DNA from: Yersinia rohdei ATCC 43380
Lineage (GTDB): Bacteria; Pseudomonadota; Gammaproteobacteria; Enterobacterales; Enterobacteriaceae
NCBI RefSeq assembly: GCF_000173775.1
Contig: NZ_ACCD01000004.1
Location: 113,955 to 177,954 of the forward strand
DNA: 64,000 nt
Direction of reading: 5' to 3'
Shown: piece after piece, positions 43,179 to 53,662 of the stretch
How positions within the stretch are numbered: position 1 is the first letter of the stretch
How the letters are laid out: each line of letters starts with the position of its first letter
Notes under the pieces: model-generated
The model's database searches: none
The model's input: only the letters and a program-made list of their open reading frames with translations
Told to the model about the DNA's origin: nothing
Program-made: the position numbers and the translations under genes

Positions 43179-43198
43179 TTAGTTAAATACGATAACTG

Positions 43199-43582
43199 TT
43201 AAGTACGGTAGCCGCTCATCACGGCCGGTGCCAATATCTGCACAATCAGCACCGATAAATAGGTTAAACCGAGTGGCGCAAACGCTGCTTTAAACAGCCC
43301 TAATGCTACAATCAGCAAAATTATCGTCACGATAACTTTTAACCCTTCGCCAATGGCAAACGACCACGCAACACGACCTGGAGCAGCTGTTTTTGCCTGA
43401 TGGCGGCAAGCAAACAACATAAACATGGCGCTGGGCAACCACGCTGCCAACCCCCCTGCCAGAGCAGAAACACTCCATTCCAGGCTTTTAAAACCAAAAG
43501 CAGCACTGAGAACAACAAAAGTCATTAACTGCAACAACAGCAACTTTCGTGCAATTTTCCCACTGTAAAGGGATACAGACAT
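43199..43582 (-). CDS. atpI: ATP synthase accessory protein AtpI
   Basis: AtpI is a small membrane protein that helps c-ring assembly and is the non-structural first gene of the atp operon. The 127-residue product has four hydrophobic helices (LLLLQLMTFVVLSAAFGF, SALAGGLAAWLPSAMFMLFACR, and two later ones). It lies 38 bases before atpB. The ATG follows CGGAGAGAACAAACGTC. Confidence 0.95.
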   Translation of the reverse strand: MSVSLYSGKIARKLLLLQLMTFVVLSAAFGFKSLEWSVSALAGGLAAWLPSAMFMLFACRHQAKTAAPGRVAWSFAIGEGLKVIVTIILLIVALGLFKAAFAPLGLTYLSVLIVQILAPAVMSGYRT

Positions 43583-44250
43583 GACGTTTGTTCTCTCCGA
43601 ACCACACTAAGGGTATGCTGAGTGAGGTATAAAACTGCCTTTTACCCCATTGAGTCAAGCAGCAAAAAACGAGCAAATTATACGGCCCACTCAAACGAAT
43701 TCAATCGATAAGTAGCGAAAAGGTGAACAATTATTTAAATTTTCTTATTTCGGGCTATTTTCGCAAGAAAAGGCTCGGAATAAAGCGCTAGTTTATTTGT
43801 CTGACGATTCCAAACTTTATCAATAAAGCGTGGAACTGATCACATAACTAAAAACTAATTGATTTATATCCTATAAGGCTTTGCTTTGTCTTTAACGAAA
43901 AGAGCCATTAAAAGTTTTATAAATCATAACATTAAAATTAAAACCATTATCAAACAACTTAGCTACTTAGTAAAAACGTCCCATTGACATTTCAAATAAT
44001 AATTCCGCAACAGTTCGGATACATCAGAAGAGCAATGTTCCGAGCAGAATAATGTCAAAAGTAACTATTGGGCCAATTTCAATACGGTAATTTCATTAAT
44101 CACAGCTGATTTTGTAAACAATACGTGAAATATAATCAACATACTCGATAGACAGCGAATAAATACTCATCAGTTTGAAAAACACTAAATTAAGATAAAT
44201 ACCTTTGCTTCGACGGATAATTTATTACATTTTTTTGATAAATAGCAAAG
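43583..44250. other. Intergenic region between atpI and rsmG
   Basis: About 670 bases of AT-rich sequence without a gene. The end next to atpI contains the atp promoter described separately. The part next to rsmG is AT-rich and contains no recognisable site. Both flanking genes are on the minus strand. Confidence 0.6.
43677..43704 (-). promoter_or_regulatory. atp operon promoter
   Basis: On the minus strand TTGAAT (43704-43699), a 16-base spacer and a perfect TATAAT (43682-43677) lie about 95 bases before atpI. The GGGCCGTATAATTTG context around the -10 box fits the promoter expected upstream of atpI. Confidence 0.75.
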
Positions 44251-44871
44251 TTAGTTTGACTTAAGAATAACCAAATGGCGTTCACCATCCAACTCAGGTA
44301 CTTGCAACCGGACAACTGATTCAAGAATCACACCTTCAGGAAGTATAGCTAATTCATCATCAGGTCTTACACCTTTCAGTGCATAAAAACGCCCTTCTGG
44401 CTTGGCTGGCAAATGGTGGCACCAAGACAGCATATCTTGTAAAGAGGCAAATGCACGGCTTATTACGCCATCAAATGGGGGTTCTGCGACGAAGTCCTCA
44501 ACACGGCTTTGTACCGGCTCAATGTTGTTTAACCCCAATTCATGCTGCACCTGGCGCAGAAAACGAATACGTTTACCTAAGCTATCGAGCAAAGTGAAAT
44601 GTGCATCAGGGCGAACAATAGCCAATGGTATCCCTGGAAGCCCAGGCCCCGTGCCAACATCAATAAACCGGCTGCCTTGCAAGTGAGGATTCACCACAAT
44701 ACTGTCCAGAATATGTCGAACCAGCATTTGAAGCGGGTCACGAACAGACGTCAGATTATAAGCTTTGTTCCACTTATGAAGCAGTTCCACATAGCCTATC
44801 AACTGATGTTTTTGTTGATCGGGTAAGGTAATTTCTGCCGCATTTAGCAGGGAATCTAATTTTTTTAGCAC
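44251..44871 (-). CDS. rsmG: 16S rRNA (guanine527-N7)-methyltransferase RsmG
   Basis: RsmG (GidB) methylates G527 of 16S rRNA; its loss gives low-level streptomycin resistance. The 206-residue product has the SAM-binding motif [20 protein letters not shown] and [16 protein letters not shown] chose the GTG at 44869-44871 ([12 protein letters not shown]), which fits the family N-terminus and follows AGAGGATATT; an ATG eight codons upstream is less likely. It follows mnmG after 150 bases. Confidence 0.95.
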   Translation of the reverse strand: MLKKLDSLLNAAEITLPDQQKHQLIGYVELLHKWNKAYNLTSVRDPLQMLVRHILDSIVVNPHLQGSRFIDVGTGPGLPGIPLAIVRPDAHFTLLDSLGKRIRFLRQVQHELGLNNIEPVQSRVEDFVAEPPFDGVISRAFASLQDMLSWCHHLPAKPEGRFYALKGVRPDDELAILPEGVILESVVRLQVPELDGERHLVILKSN

Positions 44872-45021
44872 CACAATATCCTCTGACCGAAACATGTTCT
44901 GTCAGCATGTAAAAGGCCGATAACCGAAATGATAATCTAACTTAATAGCGAGTTATGGCTTGAGAAAAGCAGAACTTGCCCGGCTGCTAATCTCTTGGCA
45001 GCACAGGCAAATTGTGACTTG

Positions 45022-46911
45022 TTAGGCACTGCGGCGCAACAAACCTTGTTTTTTCAGCCAAACCAACAAAATAGAAATTGCCGCAGGCGTAATACCTGAA
45101 ATTCGTGAGGCCTGCCCGATCGAGCTAGGTTTGTGGTCATTCAATTTAGCAATAACTTCATTTGATAAACCTGATACCTGACGATAATCAAGATCAGCAG
45201 GCAGTGCGGTATTCTCATTGCGAAGCTGCTTTTCAATTTCTTCCTGCTGACGGGCGATATAACCTTCATATTTAACCTGAATTTCAACTTGATCAGCAGC
45301 TTGCGGATCAGTGAGTGCTGGGCCAAACGAAGGTAAGGCAGTCAACAAGCGATAATCAATTTCTGGGCGACGCAATAACTCTTCGCCATTGGCTTCTTTC
45401 GATAATGGCGCTTTTAGCAATCCATTGATTTCTGAAACATTTTCAGAGTGAGGATGCACCCAGATATCACGTAGACGCTGGCGTTCTTTTTCGATTTGTT
45501 CAATTTTCTGACTAAAATGAGCCCAGCGAGCATCATCAACCAGCCCTAATTTACGGCCCATTTCAGTCAAACGCAGATCCGCATTATCTTCACGCAGCAT
45601 CAAACGATATTCTGCTCGAGAGGTAAACATGCGGTACGGTTCTTTGGTTCCCAGGGTGCTTAAATCGTCCACCAGCACGCCAAGGTAAGCTTCATCACGG
45701 CGAGGTGACCATCCATCTTCATCATTGGCAAAACGGCCCGCATTGAGGCCGGCAAGCAGCCCTTGGGCCGCAGCTTCTTCATAGCCGGTGGTGCCATTGA
45801 TTTGTCCAGCGAAGAACAAGCCGTGGATATATTTGCTTTCCAACGTCGGTTTTAAATCACGTGGATCAAAGAAATCATACTCGATGGCATAACCTGGGCG
45901 AATAATTCGTGCATTTTCAAGTCCTTTCATTGAACGGACTATTTGCATCTGTACATCGAAAGGCAAACTGGTAGAAATACCGTTCGGATAGATCTCGTTA
46001 CTGGTCAAGCCTTCTGGTTCAAGGAAGATCTGATGTGAATTACGATCAGCAAAGCGCATGACTTTGTCTTCGATCGATGGGCAGTAACGCGGCCCGATCC
46101 CTTCAATGATCCCCGCATACATCGGGCTGCGATCCAAATTATTGCGGATCACTTCATGAGTTTTCTCATTGGTGTAGGTGATATGACATGCCATTTGCTC
46201 AGGATGCTGCGAGGCATTGCCAAGGAAAGAGAATACCGGGATCGGAGTATCACCTAACTGAGGTGCCAATTGGCTGAAATCGATGGTGCGCGCATCAAGA
46301 CGAGGCGGAGTGCCGGTTTTGAGGCGATTAACACGTAGCGGCAGCTCACGCAGACGCTGTGACAATGAGATTGATGGCGGATCACCGGCACGCCCACCAC
46401 TGTAATTCTCAAGGCCAATATGAATTTTTCCATCAAGGAAAGTACCGACGGTTAATACCACGGCTTTAGCCCGGAATTTTAGGCCCATTTTAGTAACCGC
46501 ACCTACCACCTTGTCATTCTCAACGATGAGATCTTCAACAGGTTGTTGGAAGATCATGAGATTAGGTTGGTTTTCTAATGCGGTACGTACTGCCAGACGA
46601 TACAGAACACGGTCGGCTTGGGCACGAGTTGCTCTGACCGCAGGGCCTTTGCTGGCGTTTAGTATCCTAAACTGGATACCGGCTTTGTCTGTTGCCATTG
46701 CCATCAGGCCGCCCAGAGCATCGATCTCTTTTACCAAATGCCCCTTACCGATACCGCCAATCGCTGGGTTACAAGACATTTGTCCCAGTGTGTCGATATT
46801 GTGCGTCAGCAATAAGGTCTGACGTCCCATGCGTGCCGCTGCCATTGCAGCTTCCGTGCCGGCATGGCCACCACCAATGATGATGACGTCAAATTGATCT
46901 GGATAAAACAT
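45022..46911 (-). CDS. mnmG: tRNA uridine-5-carboxymethylaminomethyl modification enzyme MnmG
   Basis: MnmG (GidA) is the FAD enzyme that with MnmE modifies wobble uridines. The 629-residue product starts [22 protein letters not shown] (Rossmann FAD motif) and has [23 protein letters not shown] and the [14 protein letters not shown] signature. A start 27 codons upstream is in frame but the ATG at 46909-46911 gives the E. coli length. Transcription of this gene, leaving oriC, is known to influence initiation in E. coli. Confidence 0.98.
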   Translation of the reverse strand: MFYPDQFDVIIIGGGHAGTEAAMAAARMGRQTLLLTHNIDTLGQMSCNPAIGGIGKGHLVKEIDALGGLMAMATDKAGIQFRILNASKGPAVRATRAQADRVLYRLAVRTALENQPNLMIFQQPVEDLIVENDKVVGAVTKMGLKFRAKAVVLTVGTFLDGKIHIGLENYSGGRAGDPPSISLSQRLRELPLRVNRLKTGTPPRLDARTIDFSQLAPQLGDTPIPVFSFLGNASQHPEQMACHITYTNEKTHEVIRNNLDRSPMYAGIIEGIGPRYCPSIEDKVMRFADRNSHQIFLEPEGLTSNEIYPNGISTSLPFDVQMQIVRSMKGLENARIIRPGYAIEYDFFDPRDLKPTLESKYIHGLFFAGQINGTTGYEEAAAQGLLAGLNAGRFANDEDGWSPRRDEAYLGVLVDDLSTLGTKEPYRMFTSRAEYRLMLREDNADLRLTEMGRKLGLVDDARWAHFSQKIEQIEKERQRLRDIWVHPHSENVSEINGLLKAPLSKEANGEELLRRPEIDYRLLTALPSFGPALTDPQAADQVEIQVKYEGYIARQQEEIEKQLRNENTALPADLDYRQVSGLSNEVIAKLNDHKPSSIGQASRISGITPAAISILLVWLKKQGLLRRSA

Positions 46912-46980
46912 GGTACTGCACCTCGCCGTTATGCGAATTTCTGTGTTTGCCCTGGGGTGGGGGATTCTACTCAAGTTTAG

Positions 46981-47291
46981 ACGATCGACCAAGCGGCTTA
47001 GGATCGCCCTTAATTAAAAGAAGATCTTTTTATTTAAAGATCTCTTTATTAGATCTCTTATTAGGATCATGATCCTCTGTGGATAAGTGATTATTCACAT
47101 TTAAGATCATGCAATTAAGGAGGATCATTTGCTGTGTATGATCGGTGATCCTATTGCGTATAAGCTGGGATCTAAATGGCATGTTATGCACAGGCCCTTT
47201 GAGTCACTAAGGTTGTTATGTGGATATGTACTGCTTGTACCCTGCTTTTAAGCATACTTATACACATTCGTTCGCTTGATCTTTGAACAAA
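46981..47291. other. oriC: Chromosomal replication origin oriC
   Basis: Between mnmG and mioC lie three AT-rich GATC 13-mers (47023-47035, 47039-47051, 47052-47064), the duplex unwinding element. They are followed by DnaA boxes: TGTGGATAA at 47078-47086 (R1 position), TTATTCACA at 47091-47099, TTATGCACA at 47184-47192, TGTGGATAT at 47219-47227 (one mismatch) and TTATACACA at 47258-47266. The block GATCGGTGATCCTATTGCGT and the following TATAAGCTGGGATC match the E. coli origin core. GATC sites are very dense throughout, as needed for SeqA and Dam. The E. coli gene order mnmG-oriC-mioC-asnC-asnA is kept. Confidence 0.96.
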
Positions 47292-47732
47292 TCAGAGCAA
47301 ATTAATCCAATTTTTAACCCAAACCTCTGCCGGATCTTCAGGAATTTCATGTTGGATGACATCAATTTCTAAAATATCCCCCAAACGTTTGGCTCCCTGA
47401 GCGACCAATTTTTGATCCAGTTGTCTTACTGCACCGCAAAAAGTGTCGTATTCAGAACTTCCCAAACCGACGGCACCGAAACTGAGTTGAGAGAGATCCG
47501 GTTGCTGTTGTTCTATTTGTTCTAATAATGGTTGAAGATTGTCTGGTAGATCACCGGCACCGTGGGTAGAAGTGACAATTAGCCACAAACCGTCCAACTG
47601 GAGCTCATTTAATTCCGGGCCATGCAATGTTTCTGTAGAGAAACCCGCTTCTTCTAATTTCTCAGCCAAATGTTCAGCAACATACTCAGCACTGCCAAGT
47701 GTGCTACCACTGATCAAGGTAATGTCAGCCAT
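47292..47732 (-). CDS. mioC: Flavodoxin-like protein MioC
   Basis: MioC is an FMN-binding flavodoxin reported to support biotin synthase in E. coli. The 146-residue product begins MADITLISGSTLGSAEYVAEHL with the FMN phosphate loop and has STHGAGDLPDNL and GLGSSEYDTFCGA. The ATG at 47730-47732 matches the family; an earlier in-frame ATG would add five residues. It reads toward oriC. Confidence 0.95.
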   Translation of the reverse strand: MADITLISGSTLGSAEYVAEHLAEKLEEAGFSTETLHGPELNELQLDGLWLIVTSTHGAGDLPDNLQPLLEQIEQQQPDLSQLSFGAVGLGSSEYDTFCGAVRQLDQKLVAQGAKRLGDILEIDVIQHEIPEDPAEVWVKNWINLL

Positions 47733-47792
47733 AAAGAACCCAACCAAAGTAATGAGGCGGTATTGTACGCTGTGAATCAGCTGGGATCTACC

Positions 47793-47801
47793 TGTGGATA
47801 A
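47793..47801 (-). promoter_or_regulatory. DnaA box upstream of mioC
   Basis: TGTGGATAA, the complement of TTATCCACA, lies about 60 bases before the mioC start. In E. coli a DnaA box at the mioC promoter represses transcription into oriC. Confidence 0.75.
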
Positions 47802-47823
47802 TGTGGGTATAGTTTTTTAATGC

Positions 47824-48285
47824 TTAAGGCACGATGGTACGCATTATGGGGTTTTGCAGGGAAATGAGTGTCTCTGTTGACTGGATCTCATCAATGGTCT
47901 GGATCTTGTTGATAAGTACCTGCTGGAGTGCATCTATTGATTTACACATGACTTTAATAAAGATGCTGTAATGGCCGGTGGTGTAATAGGCTTCGACAAC
48001 TTCTTCTAAACTCTCCAGTTTTTTCAGTGCTGAAGGGTAGTCTTTGGCACTTTTCAAAATAATGCCGATAAAGCAGCACACGTCATAGCCCAGCTTTTTG
48101 GGATTAACATGAACACAAGCTGCGGTGATGATTCCTGCCTGACGCATTTTCTCTACACGGACATGAATAGTGCCAGGGCTGACACCAAAGTTTTTGGCCA
48201 ATTCTGCATAAGGCGTACGCGCATTTTCCATTAACGCGTTTAGGATGCCGCGATCGAGATTATCGATTTGATAAATTTCATTCAT
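47824..48285 (-). CDS. asnC: Asparagine-responsive regulator AsnC
   Basis: AsnC is an Lrp/AsnC-family feast/famine regulator that activates asnA when asparagine is scarce. The 153-residue product has the helix-turn-helix YAELAKNFGVSPGTIHVRVEKMRQAGII and the ligand-binding RAM domain (VCCFIGIILKSAKDY, VVEAYYTTGHYSIFIKV). It is divergent from asnA with 200 bases between, the expected control region. Confidence 0.97.
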   Translation of the reverse strand: MNEIYQIDNLDRGILNALMENARTPYAELAKNFGVSPGTIHVRVEKMRQAGIITAACVHVNPKKLGYDVCCFIGIILKSAKDYPSALKKLESLEEVVEAYYTTGHYSIFIKVMCKSIDALQQVLINKIQTIDEIQSTETLISLQNPIMRTIVP

Positions 48286-48486
48286 ATTAAACCCCTTTTT
48301 TTGATGATTATCTAATTATAGAGCTATAAAAATGAATGATTAAAAGTGAAATGGCAATATTGTTTGTTGGATATTGAATTTAACCCTCATTCTGTTGCTT
48401 AATCGATGACAAGCCAAACGGCATACGACTATTTAAAACTAACAATGATGAGCTTTCACCCGCATCAACGAATTGAGAAAACGGCA

Positions 48487-49479
48487 ATGAAAAAACAATT
48501 TATCCAAAAACAACAACAAATCAGCTTCGTAAAATCATTCTTTTCACGTCAATTAGAACAGCAATTGGGTCTAATTGAAGTGCAAGCCCCTATCCTGAGC
48601 CGTGTTGGTGATGGTACTCAAGATAACCTTTCAGGTTCTGAGAAAGCGGTTCAGGTGAAAGTGAAATCATTGCCAGATGCAACTTTTGAAGTGGTTCACT
48701 CGCTAGCTAAATGGAAACGTAAGACATTGGGCCGCTTTGATTTTGGTGCAGACCAAGGGATTTACACCCATATGAAAGCATTGCGCCCTGATGAAGATCG
48801 CCTGAGTGCTATTCATTCTGTGTATGTTGATCAGTGGGATTGGGAACGCGTCATGGGTGACGGCGAACGTAACCTGGCTTACCTGAAATCCACTGTTAAC
48901 AAAATTTATACCGCCATTAAAGAAACAGAAGCTGCAATCAGCGCTGAATTTGGTGTGAAGCCTTTCCTGCCAGACCATATTCAATTTATCCACAGTGAAA
49001 GTCTGCGCGCCCGCTTCCCTGATTTGGATGCTAAAGGCCGTGAACGCGCTATCGCCAAAGAGCTGGGAGCAGTATTCCTGATTGGTATTGGTGGCAAATT
49101 GGCTGATGGCCAATCTCATGATGTTCGTGCGCCGGATTATGATGACTGGACGTCGCCGTGTGCTGAAGGTTTTGCTGGCTTGAACGGCGACATTATTGTT
49201 TGGAACCCTGTGTTGGAAGATGCTTTTGAAATCTCATCTATGGGGATCCGCGTGGATGCAGAGGCGCTAAAACGCCAACTGGCTCTGACTGCTGATGAAG
49301 ATCGTCTGAAACTGGAATGGCACCAATCACTGCTGAAGGGCGAAATGCCACAAACCATTGGTGGTGGTATTGGTCAATCCCGTTTGGTGATGCTATTGCT
49401 GCAACAACAACATATTGGTCAGGTGCAATGTGGTGTTTGGGGCCCAGAGGTTAGCGAGCAAGTCGCAGGTTTACTGTAA
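48487..49479 (+). CDS. asnA: Aspartate-ammonia ligase AsnA
   Basis: AsnA makes asparagine from aspartate, ammonia and ATP. The 330-residue product begins [24 protein letters not shown] and carries [26 protein letters not shown] and the C-terminal [19 protein letters not shown] of this class-II-synthetase-like fold. The frame is open from 48406, but the ATG at 48487 gives the E. coli length of 330. It is divergent from asnC and followed by a terminator. Confidence 0.97.
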   Translation: MKKQFIQKQQQISFVKSFFSRQLEQQLGLIEVQAPILSRVGDGTQDNLSGSEKAVQVKVKSLPDATFEVVHSLAKWKRKTLGRFDFGADQGIYTHMKALRPDEDRLSAIHSVYVDQWDWERVMGDGERNLAYLKSTVNKIYTAIKETEAAISAEFGVKPFLPDHIQFIHSESLRARFPDLDAKGRERAIAKELGAVFLIGIGGKLADGQSHDVRAPDYDDWTSPCAEGFAGLNGDIIVWNPVLEDAFEISSMGIRVDAEALKRQLALTADEDRLKLEWHQSLLKGEMPQTIGGGIGQSRLVMLLLQQQHIGQVQCGVWGPEVSEQVAGLL

Positions 49480-49624
49480 AATTTAGCCTAAAAATTAGAC
49501 GGCTGACAACGTTGATTGAAAGGGAAATGTGCTGAATAGGATTCTCTTTATTTAAAATAAGCTCTGACTGATTCAGAACTGAAAATATCACTTTGTCATC
49601 AAGCTCATAAATGACTATTTACTC

Positions 49625-49658
49625 ACCCGCTAGTGCTCTTTAGCCCTAGCGGGTTTTT
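49625..49658 (+). terminator. Terminator after asnA
   Basis: ACCCGCTAG (49625-49633) pairs perfectly with CTAGCGGGT (49646-49654) around a 12-base loop, followed by TTTT. Confidence 0.85.
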
Positions 49659-49719
49659 CATCTATGCTTAGGAGGAGTATAAATATATTAATGTAACAAT
49701 ATGCAAGGTTGTTGAAGTT

Positions 49720-50391
49720 ATGGCTATTTTTCATCCAATTAAACACTATTTACACGCCCGCCCAAGATTACTTTTCTCAGCTGGTGCTGGGTTTGCCGCT
49801 TATTTTCTGCTGCCGTCACATGAAACAGTCTTATTACGCTTGATGTTGAGTTGGAATGTTTCTGCCTGGCTCTATTTGCTGTTTCTATGGCTACAGTTAT
49901 TACGCACTGATCCGAAACAAATCAGCAAAATAGCTCGGGTACAAGATGAAAGTGCCACTATGGTGCTGACACTGGTTAGCACGGCGTGTCTGGCCAGTAT
50001 TCTGGTTATTTTATTTGAATTGAGTACCGCCAATCAGCTAAAGGATTCAACCAAAGCATTTCATTTAATCTTGACCTGCCTGACCCTGTTGGTTTCGTGG
50101 CTATTATTACCCACGGCTTTTACCATGCATTATGCCCACCTGTTTTATATGCCGCGTGAGGAAAAAAATACGGAGTTACCGCTCCTCTTCCCGAAAGAGA
50201 TAACCACCCCTACTTATTGGGATTTCCTTTATTTCTCATTCACTATTGGAGTGGCATCACAAACCGCAGATGTGGCTACCGGCACGTCAGATATTCGCCG
50301 TGTAGTGCTGTTGCAGTCGGTATTATCTTTTGTTTTCAATATGACAATATTGGGGCTGTCAATTAACGTGGGGGCTGGGCTACTGAACTAA
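49720..50391 (+). CDS. DUF1345 inner-membrane protein
   Basis: The 223-residue product is a polytopic membrane protein with about five hydrophobic helices (LLFSAGAGFAAYFLLP, LYLLFLWLQLL, and later ones). The DUF1345 family marks are present: RTDPKQISKIARVQDES after the second helix and TPTYWDFLYFSFTIGVASQTADVATGTSDIRRVVLLQS near the C-terminus. The function of the family is unknown. It starts at an ATG following GCAAGGTTGTTGAAGTT and ends 6 bases before the convergent viaA. Confidence 0.85.
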   Translation: MAIFHPIKHYLHARPRLLFSAGAGFAAYFLLPSHETVLLRLMLSWNVSAWLYLLFLWLQLLRTDPKQISKIARVQDESATMVLTLVSTACLASILVILFELSTANQLKDSTKAFHLILTCLTLLVSWLLLPTAFTMHYAHLFYMPREEKNTELPLLFPKEITTPTYWDFLYFSFTIGVASQTADVATGTSDIRRVVLLQSVLSFVFNMTILGLSINVGAGLLN

Positions 50392-50397
50392 AAAGTA

Positions 50398-51864
50398 TTA
50401 GCGCTTCCAGCGGCGCATTAAGCGGCTTTTTAAACCGGTATCAAAGCGCCAGATATGATCAAAAATACGCATGATACCGGGCTTGCCATAAGCTGACATC
50501 GCCACGGCATGGAATCGATGTTGATGGGCTTGCTGCTGGATTTTAATCTTCCTGATTAATTCTTCCGGTAAGCGCTGGGCGATGAAATCTGAAATTATCA
50601 CGGCGTCGGCGTCATACCATGCGCTCTCTTCCATTTTGCTTAAAGTGCGGGTTAAACAGGCGGCCAGGTCGGTGCCACCATGAAAATGTTGGCTGAGAAA
50701 ACGGACTGCCTGCTCAATACCACTGGCTGCGGAGAGCTCGTAGTGAATGATTTCTGTTGCAAATAGCATGATGTAACAGCGGCGGTTATCCGCCAGCGCA
50801 ATGCGGAGCAATGCTAAACAAAATGCTTTGGCGCATTGCTCGTTGAACCCGCCCATTGAGCCGGAGGTATCAACACAAACAATGAATGGGCCACGGGGAT
50901 GTTCGTCATGACTTTTAAGACTAATAGGGCGTTGTAAGGTTTTTTCCTGCCAGTCATCACCTTGTAAGCGGTAAGTAAGCAAGCGGCGCTCGAGTAAACG
51001 GCGATAAAACTCAAACTCCAGTTCACTCATCCCCAGCATAACCAGCTCAGTCGGCAGTAATCGCAGAATATCATTGCTCTGATGAATGCCACTGACCTCC
51101 TCCGGCACGGTGTCAGGTTGGCGCACCATTAGGGTGTAAGGTTCAAAGCGGGCATCTGGGGTGGGTTGTGCTTTGGCGCTACGGCTGCGGCCCAGCTGTT
51201 CGGCTAATTGCTGCAATTCCGGCTGTTGTTGCAGAAAATCGCCATATTGCAGCAGCAATTGATAATCCCCACGTTGTAAATGCCCTTGAGTCATATCCCA
51301 AAGCCGACCCGCAGCCCCATCATTAGTGGCCATAATGGGCTCCAATGCACCACTGAGCGCTAATCGCTGCTGTAATTCGGCTAAAAGTTGCTCTCGTTCT
51401 TGTTCCAGTAGCTGATGATGAATAGTAATGGTTTGCAGAGTCAGGCTGATACGCCAGCGCTGTAAAAAGAGGGTTTGAAAACTGTCACTAGTGGGCGGGT
51501 TTTTGTCTAACTCTGCAGTTTGTAACAATGTTTTTGCTTGCACGGCAAAAGGGGAATGTAATTGTTGCAGCTGCGCCACAATCTCGGGCAGGTGCGCATA
51601 AAAGGCAGGGCTATTCTCCGATAGGCTCTGTTGATATAAGTAAAATTCATTAGCCAGACCGGCAGGAACTTTGGCCTCTTGAATACGTTGCTGTAAATTT
51701 TGCTTCCAGCCGGGAATATCTTTCATCAGCGCCCGTTTAATGCGCGGGAATTTTTCAAACAACAGCGCAAGCTGTGGGGATGCCAGTAATCCCACCACCA
51801 TTTCTTCGATAAGCTCACTTTCACTGATTGAAAGCAGTAAGTCCAATGTTGCCAGGCTGAGCAT
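50398..51864 (-). CDS. viaA: VWA-domain protein ViaA
   Basis: ViaA is the von Willebrand factor A partner of the MoxR ATPase RavA. The 488-residue product has a helical N-terminal half (starting [22 protein letters not shown]) and a VWA domain at the C-terminus with the MIDAS motif VDTSGSMGG, followed by GGTDLAACL and [14 protein letters not shown]. In E. coli RavA-ViaA binds lipids and has been linked to respiratory complexes and aminoglycoside sensitisation. It starts 3 bases after ravA. Confidence 0.96.
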   Translation of the reverse strand: MLSLATLDLLLSISESELIEEMVVGLLASPQLALLFEKFPRIKRALMKDIPGWKQNLQQRIQEAKVPAGLANEFYLYQQSLSENSPAFYAHLPEIVAQLQQLHSPFAVQAKTLLQTAELDKNPPTSDSFQTLFLQRWRISLTLQTITIHHQLLEQEREQLLAELQQRLALSGALEPIMATNDGAAGRLWDMTQGHLQRGDYQLLLQYGDFLQQQPELQQLAEQLGRSRSAKAQPTPDARFEPYTLMVRQPDTVPEEVSGIHQSNDILRLLPTELVMLGMSELEFEFYRRLLERRLLTYRLQGDDWQEKTLQRPISLKSHDEHPRGPFIVCVDTSGSMGGFNEQCAKAFCLALLRIALADNRRCYIMLFATEIIHYELSAASGIEQAVRFLSQHFHGGTDLAACLTRTLSKMEESAWYDADAVIISDFIAQRLPEELIRKIKIQQQAHQHRFHAVAMSAYGKPGIMRIFDHIWRFDTGLKSRLMRRWKR

Positions 51865-51867
51865 CTG

Positions 51868-53376
51868 TTAGTGTCCGCGCAGTTTTTGCTGAAGCTGTTT
51901 CAATTGCTCCGCAACGTGTAACAAACTGGCTTCTATTTTTGCCAACCAAGAGGATGGCGTGAACAAGCAAGGCTGGTGTTGGCTGAATAATCGGCGTTGT
52001 TCGGCCAGGCTATTTTCCAATTCCGCCAGTTCCACCAGCAACTCCGGGGGCACGCTGGTGGTGGAAGCTCCGGGCTGCGACAGTATTGACGGCTGGCGAC
52101 TCGCATCCAGCACCGTGATGTGCAATTGTTCATCAATTTCTGCATCTATGGATTGAGCATAACCCACTCCATTTAATTTCGCGCGCAGCCCCCCGCCCTT
52201 ATTCACCCATTGCGCTAGCGCCTCTTTCTCTATTTGCAAATGATTGACCTGAATATCATGCAAAATAAGGGTTTTTTGCAGCAATAATGTCAGTGTGTTG
52301 CCGGTCAATGTCTCTGACAGAGCATATTGTGGTTTGCGGCTGAACATACTGCTTTGTTTGGTCAGTGTCAGTGCCTGATGGTCACTTTGTTGCTGCTGGT
52401 GCTGTAACCATTGGCTATTGATATGTTGCAGCTTCATTAATAGGTTTTGCTGCTGATATCCCTGCTCGGTTAACAGCTGCTCTAATTGGTGCTGTAACAA
52501 CTTTAGCGAGCTCAGGTCATGCCACAGGCAATCTTTCAGTAAGATTAAATCAATTGGCGTGATTTCAGTGCGATCACTGAAAAATGCACTGGCTTGCAGC
52601 AGGCGCATGGCTTTTTTCCAACGCCGGTCAGAGACATAGGGCGCTTGTTCTTGGGAACTAAGCCTTTGGCGTAACTGAAAAATAAGCTCAAAGCAGTGTT
52701 CCGGCAGGGCAATTTTATCAATCAAGGGTTGCCACTGATAAAATTCTTCATCATTGATACTGAGATTTTCGGCCACTGGATTATGATTTTCATCTTGTCG
52801 GCTAACCAGTAATGAGCGGAAATTCTGTTTTTCCTGTACGCGATCCAGCCATAGGCGGATGAGCATCCGGTCGTAAAGTGCTTCAAGACTGCTGTCTGCA
52901 TCCGGCAACTCGTTAGAGGCTGTCACGAGCAAACGCATTGGGATACTGTCTTCCCTATCACCATTACGAAAACGTCGTTCATTAATGGCGGTCAGTAAGG
53001 TATTCAGGATTGCCGGGCCGGCTTTCCAAATTTCATCCAGAAAGACGATTTCAGATTCGGGCAGGTAACCCGCAGTCATGCGCTGATAGCGGCCTTCTTC
53101 TTTCAACGCCTGAATAGAAAGTGGGCCAAACACTTCTTCAGGAGTAGAAAAACGGGTCATCAGATACTCAAACGCCCGGGCATTACGAAAGGCAAATTTT
53201 AAGCGGCGGGCAATCAGGCTTTTGGCAATTCCCGGCGGGCCGAGCAGGAACACACTCTCGCCACTGAGGGCCGCCAGTAAACACAAACGAATAGCTTCCT
53301 GTCTTTCATACAGACCACTTTCAAGAGCACTGCTCAAGCGGGAGATTCTTTCAGCTAATTGTGATGATTGCGCCAT
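51868..53376 (-). CDS. ravA: MoxR-family AAA+ ATPase RavA
   Basis: RavA is a hexameric MoxR AAA+ ATPase; in E. coli it binds the lysine decarboxylase LdcI and ViaA. The 502-residue product has Walker [28 protein letters not shown] (MoxR-specific), Walker [18 protein letters not shown] and sensor [12 protein letters not shown]. The AAA+ module ends near residue 300, followed by a helical region and the LARA-type beta insert. The N-terminal start [21 protein letters not shown] fits the family. Confidence 0.96.
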   Translation of the reverse strand: MAQSSQLAERISRLSSALESGLYERQEAIRLCLLAALSGESVFLLGPPGIAKSLIARRLKFAFRNARAFEYLMTRFSTPEEVFGPLSIQALKEEGRYQRMTAGYLPESEIVFLDEIWKAGPAILNTLLTAINERRFRNGDREDSIPMRLLVTASNELPDADSSLEALYDRMLIRLWLDRVQEKQNFRSLLVSRQDENHNPVAENLSINDEEFYQWQPLIDKIALPEHCFELIFQLRQRLSSQEQAPYVSDRRWKKAMRLLQASAFFSDRTEITPIDLILLKDCLWHDLSSLKLLQHQLEQLLTEQGYQQQNLLMKLQHINSQWLQHQQQQSDHQALTLTKQSSMFSRKPQYALSETLTGNTLTLLLQKTLILHDIQVNHLQIEKEALAQWVNKGGGLRAKLNGVGYAQSIDAEIDEQLHITVLDASRQPSILSQPGASTTSVPPELLVELAELENSLAEQRRLFSQHQPCLFTPSSWLAKIEASLLHVAEQLKQLQQKLRGH

Positions 53377-53662
53377 AATTGCTCTATATGTTTCGTTAGT
53401 TGATTGATTTTTACCTGATTACAGGGAATAAATCCTCTTTTTTATTGTGGTTTTGTATGTGTTCCTTAATGAGCTAGTGTGTTGATTCATAAAATTTTTA
53501 TGTCATTTATTATGGGGGGATGGCCCATTTCCGCACTTTTCGCCACTGGATTTAGAGTAGCAATCTATTGATATCGTGCATACTGTGCGCCTTTTGGTGG
53601 CACGTAGCGGCTCTTAAACGCACACATCAGCTTATGGATGTTCTAGCAAAAAGAAATCAATT

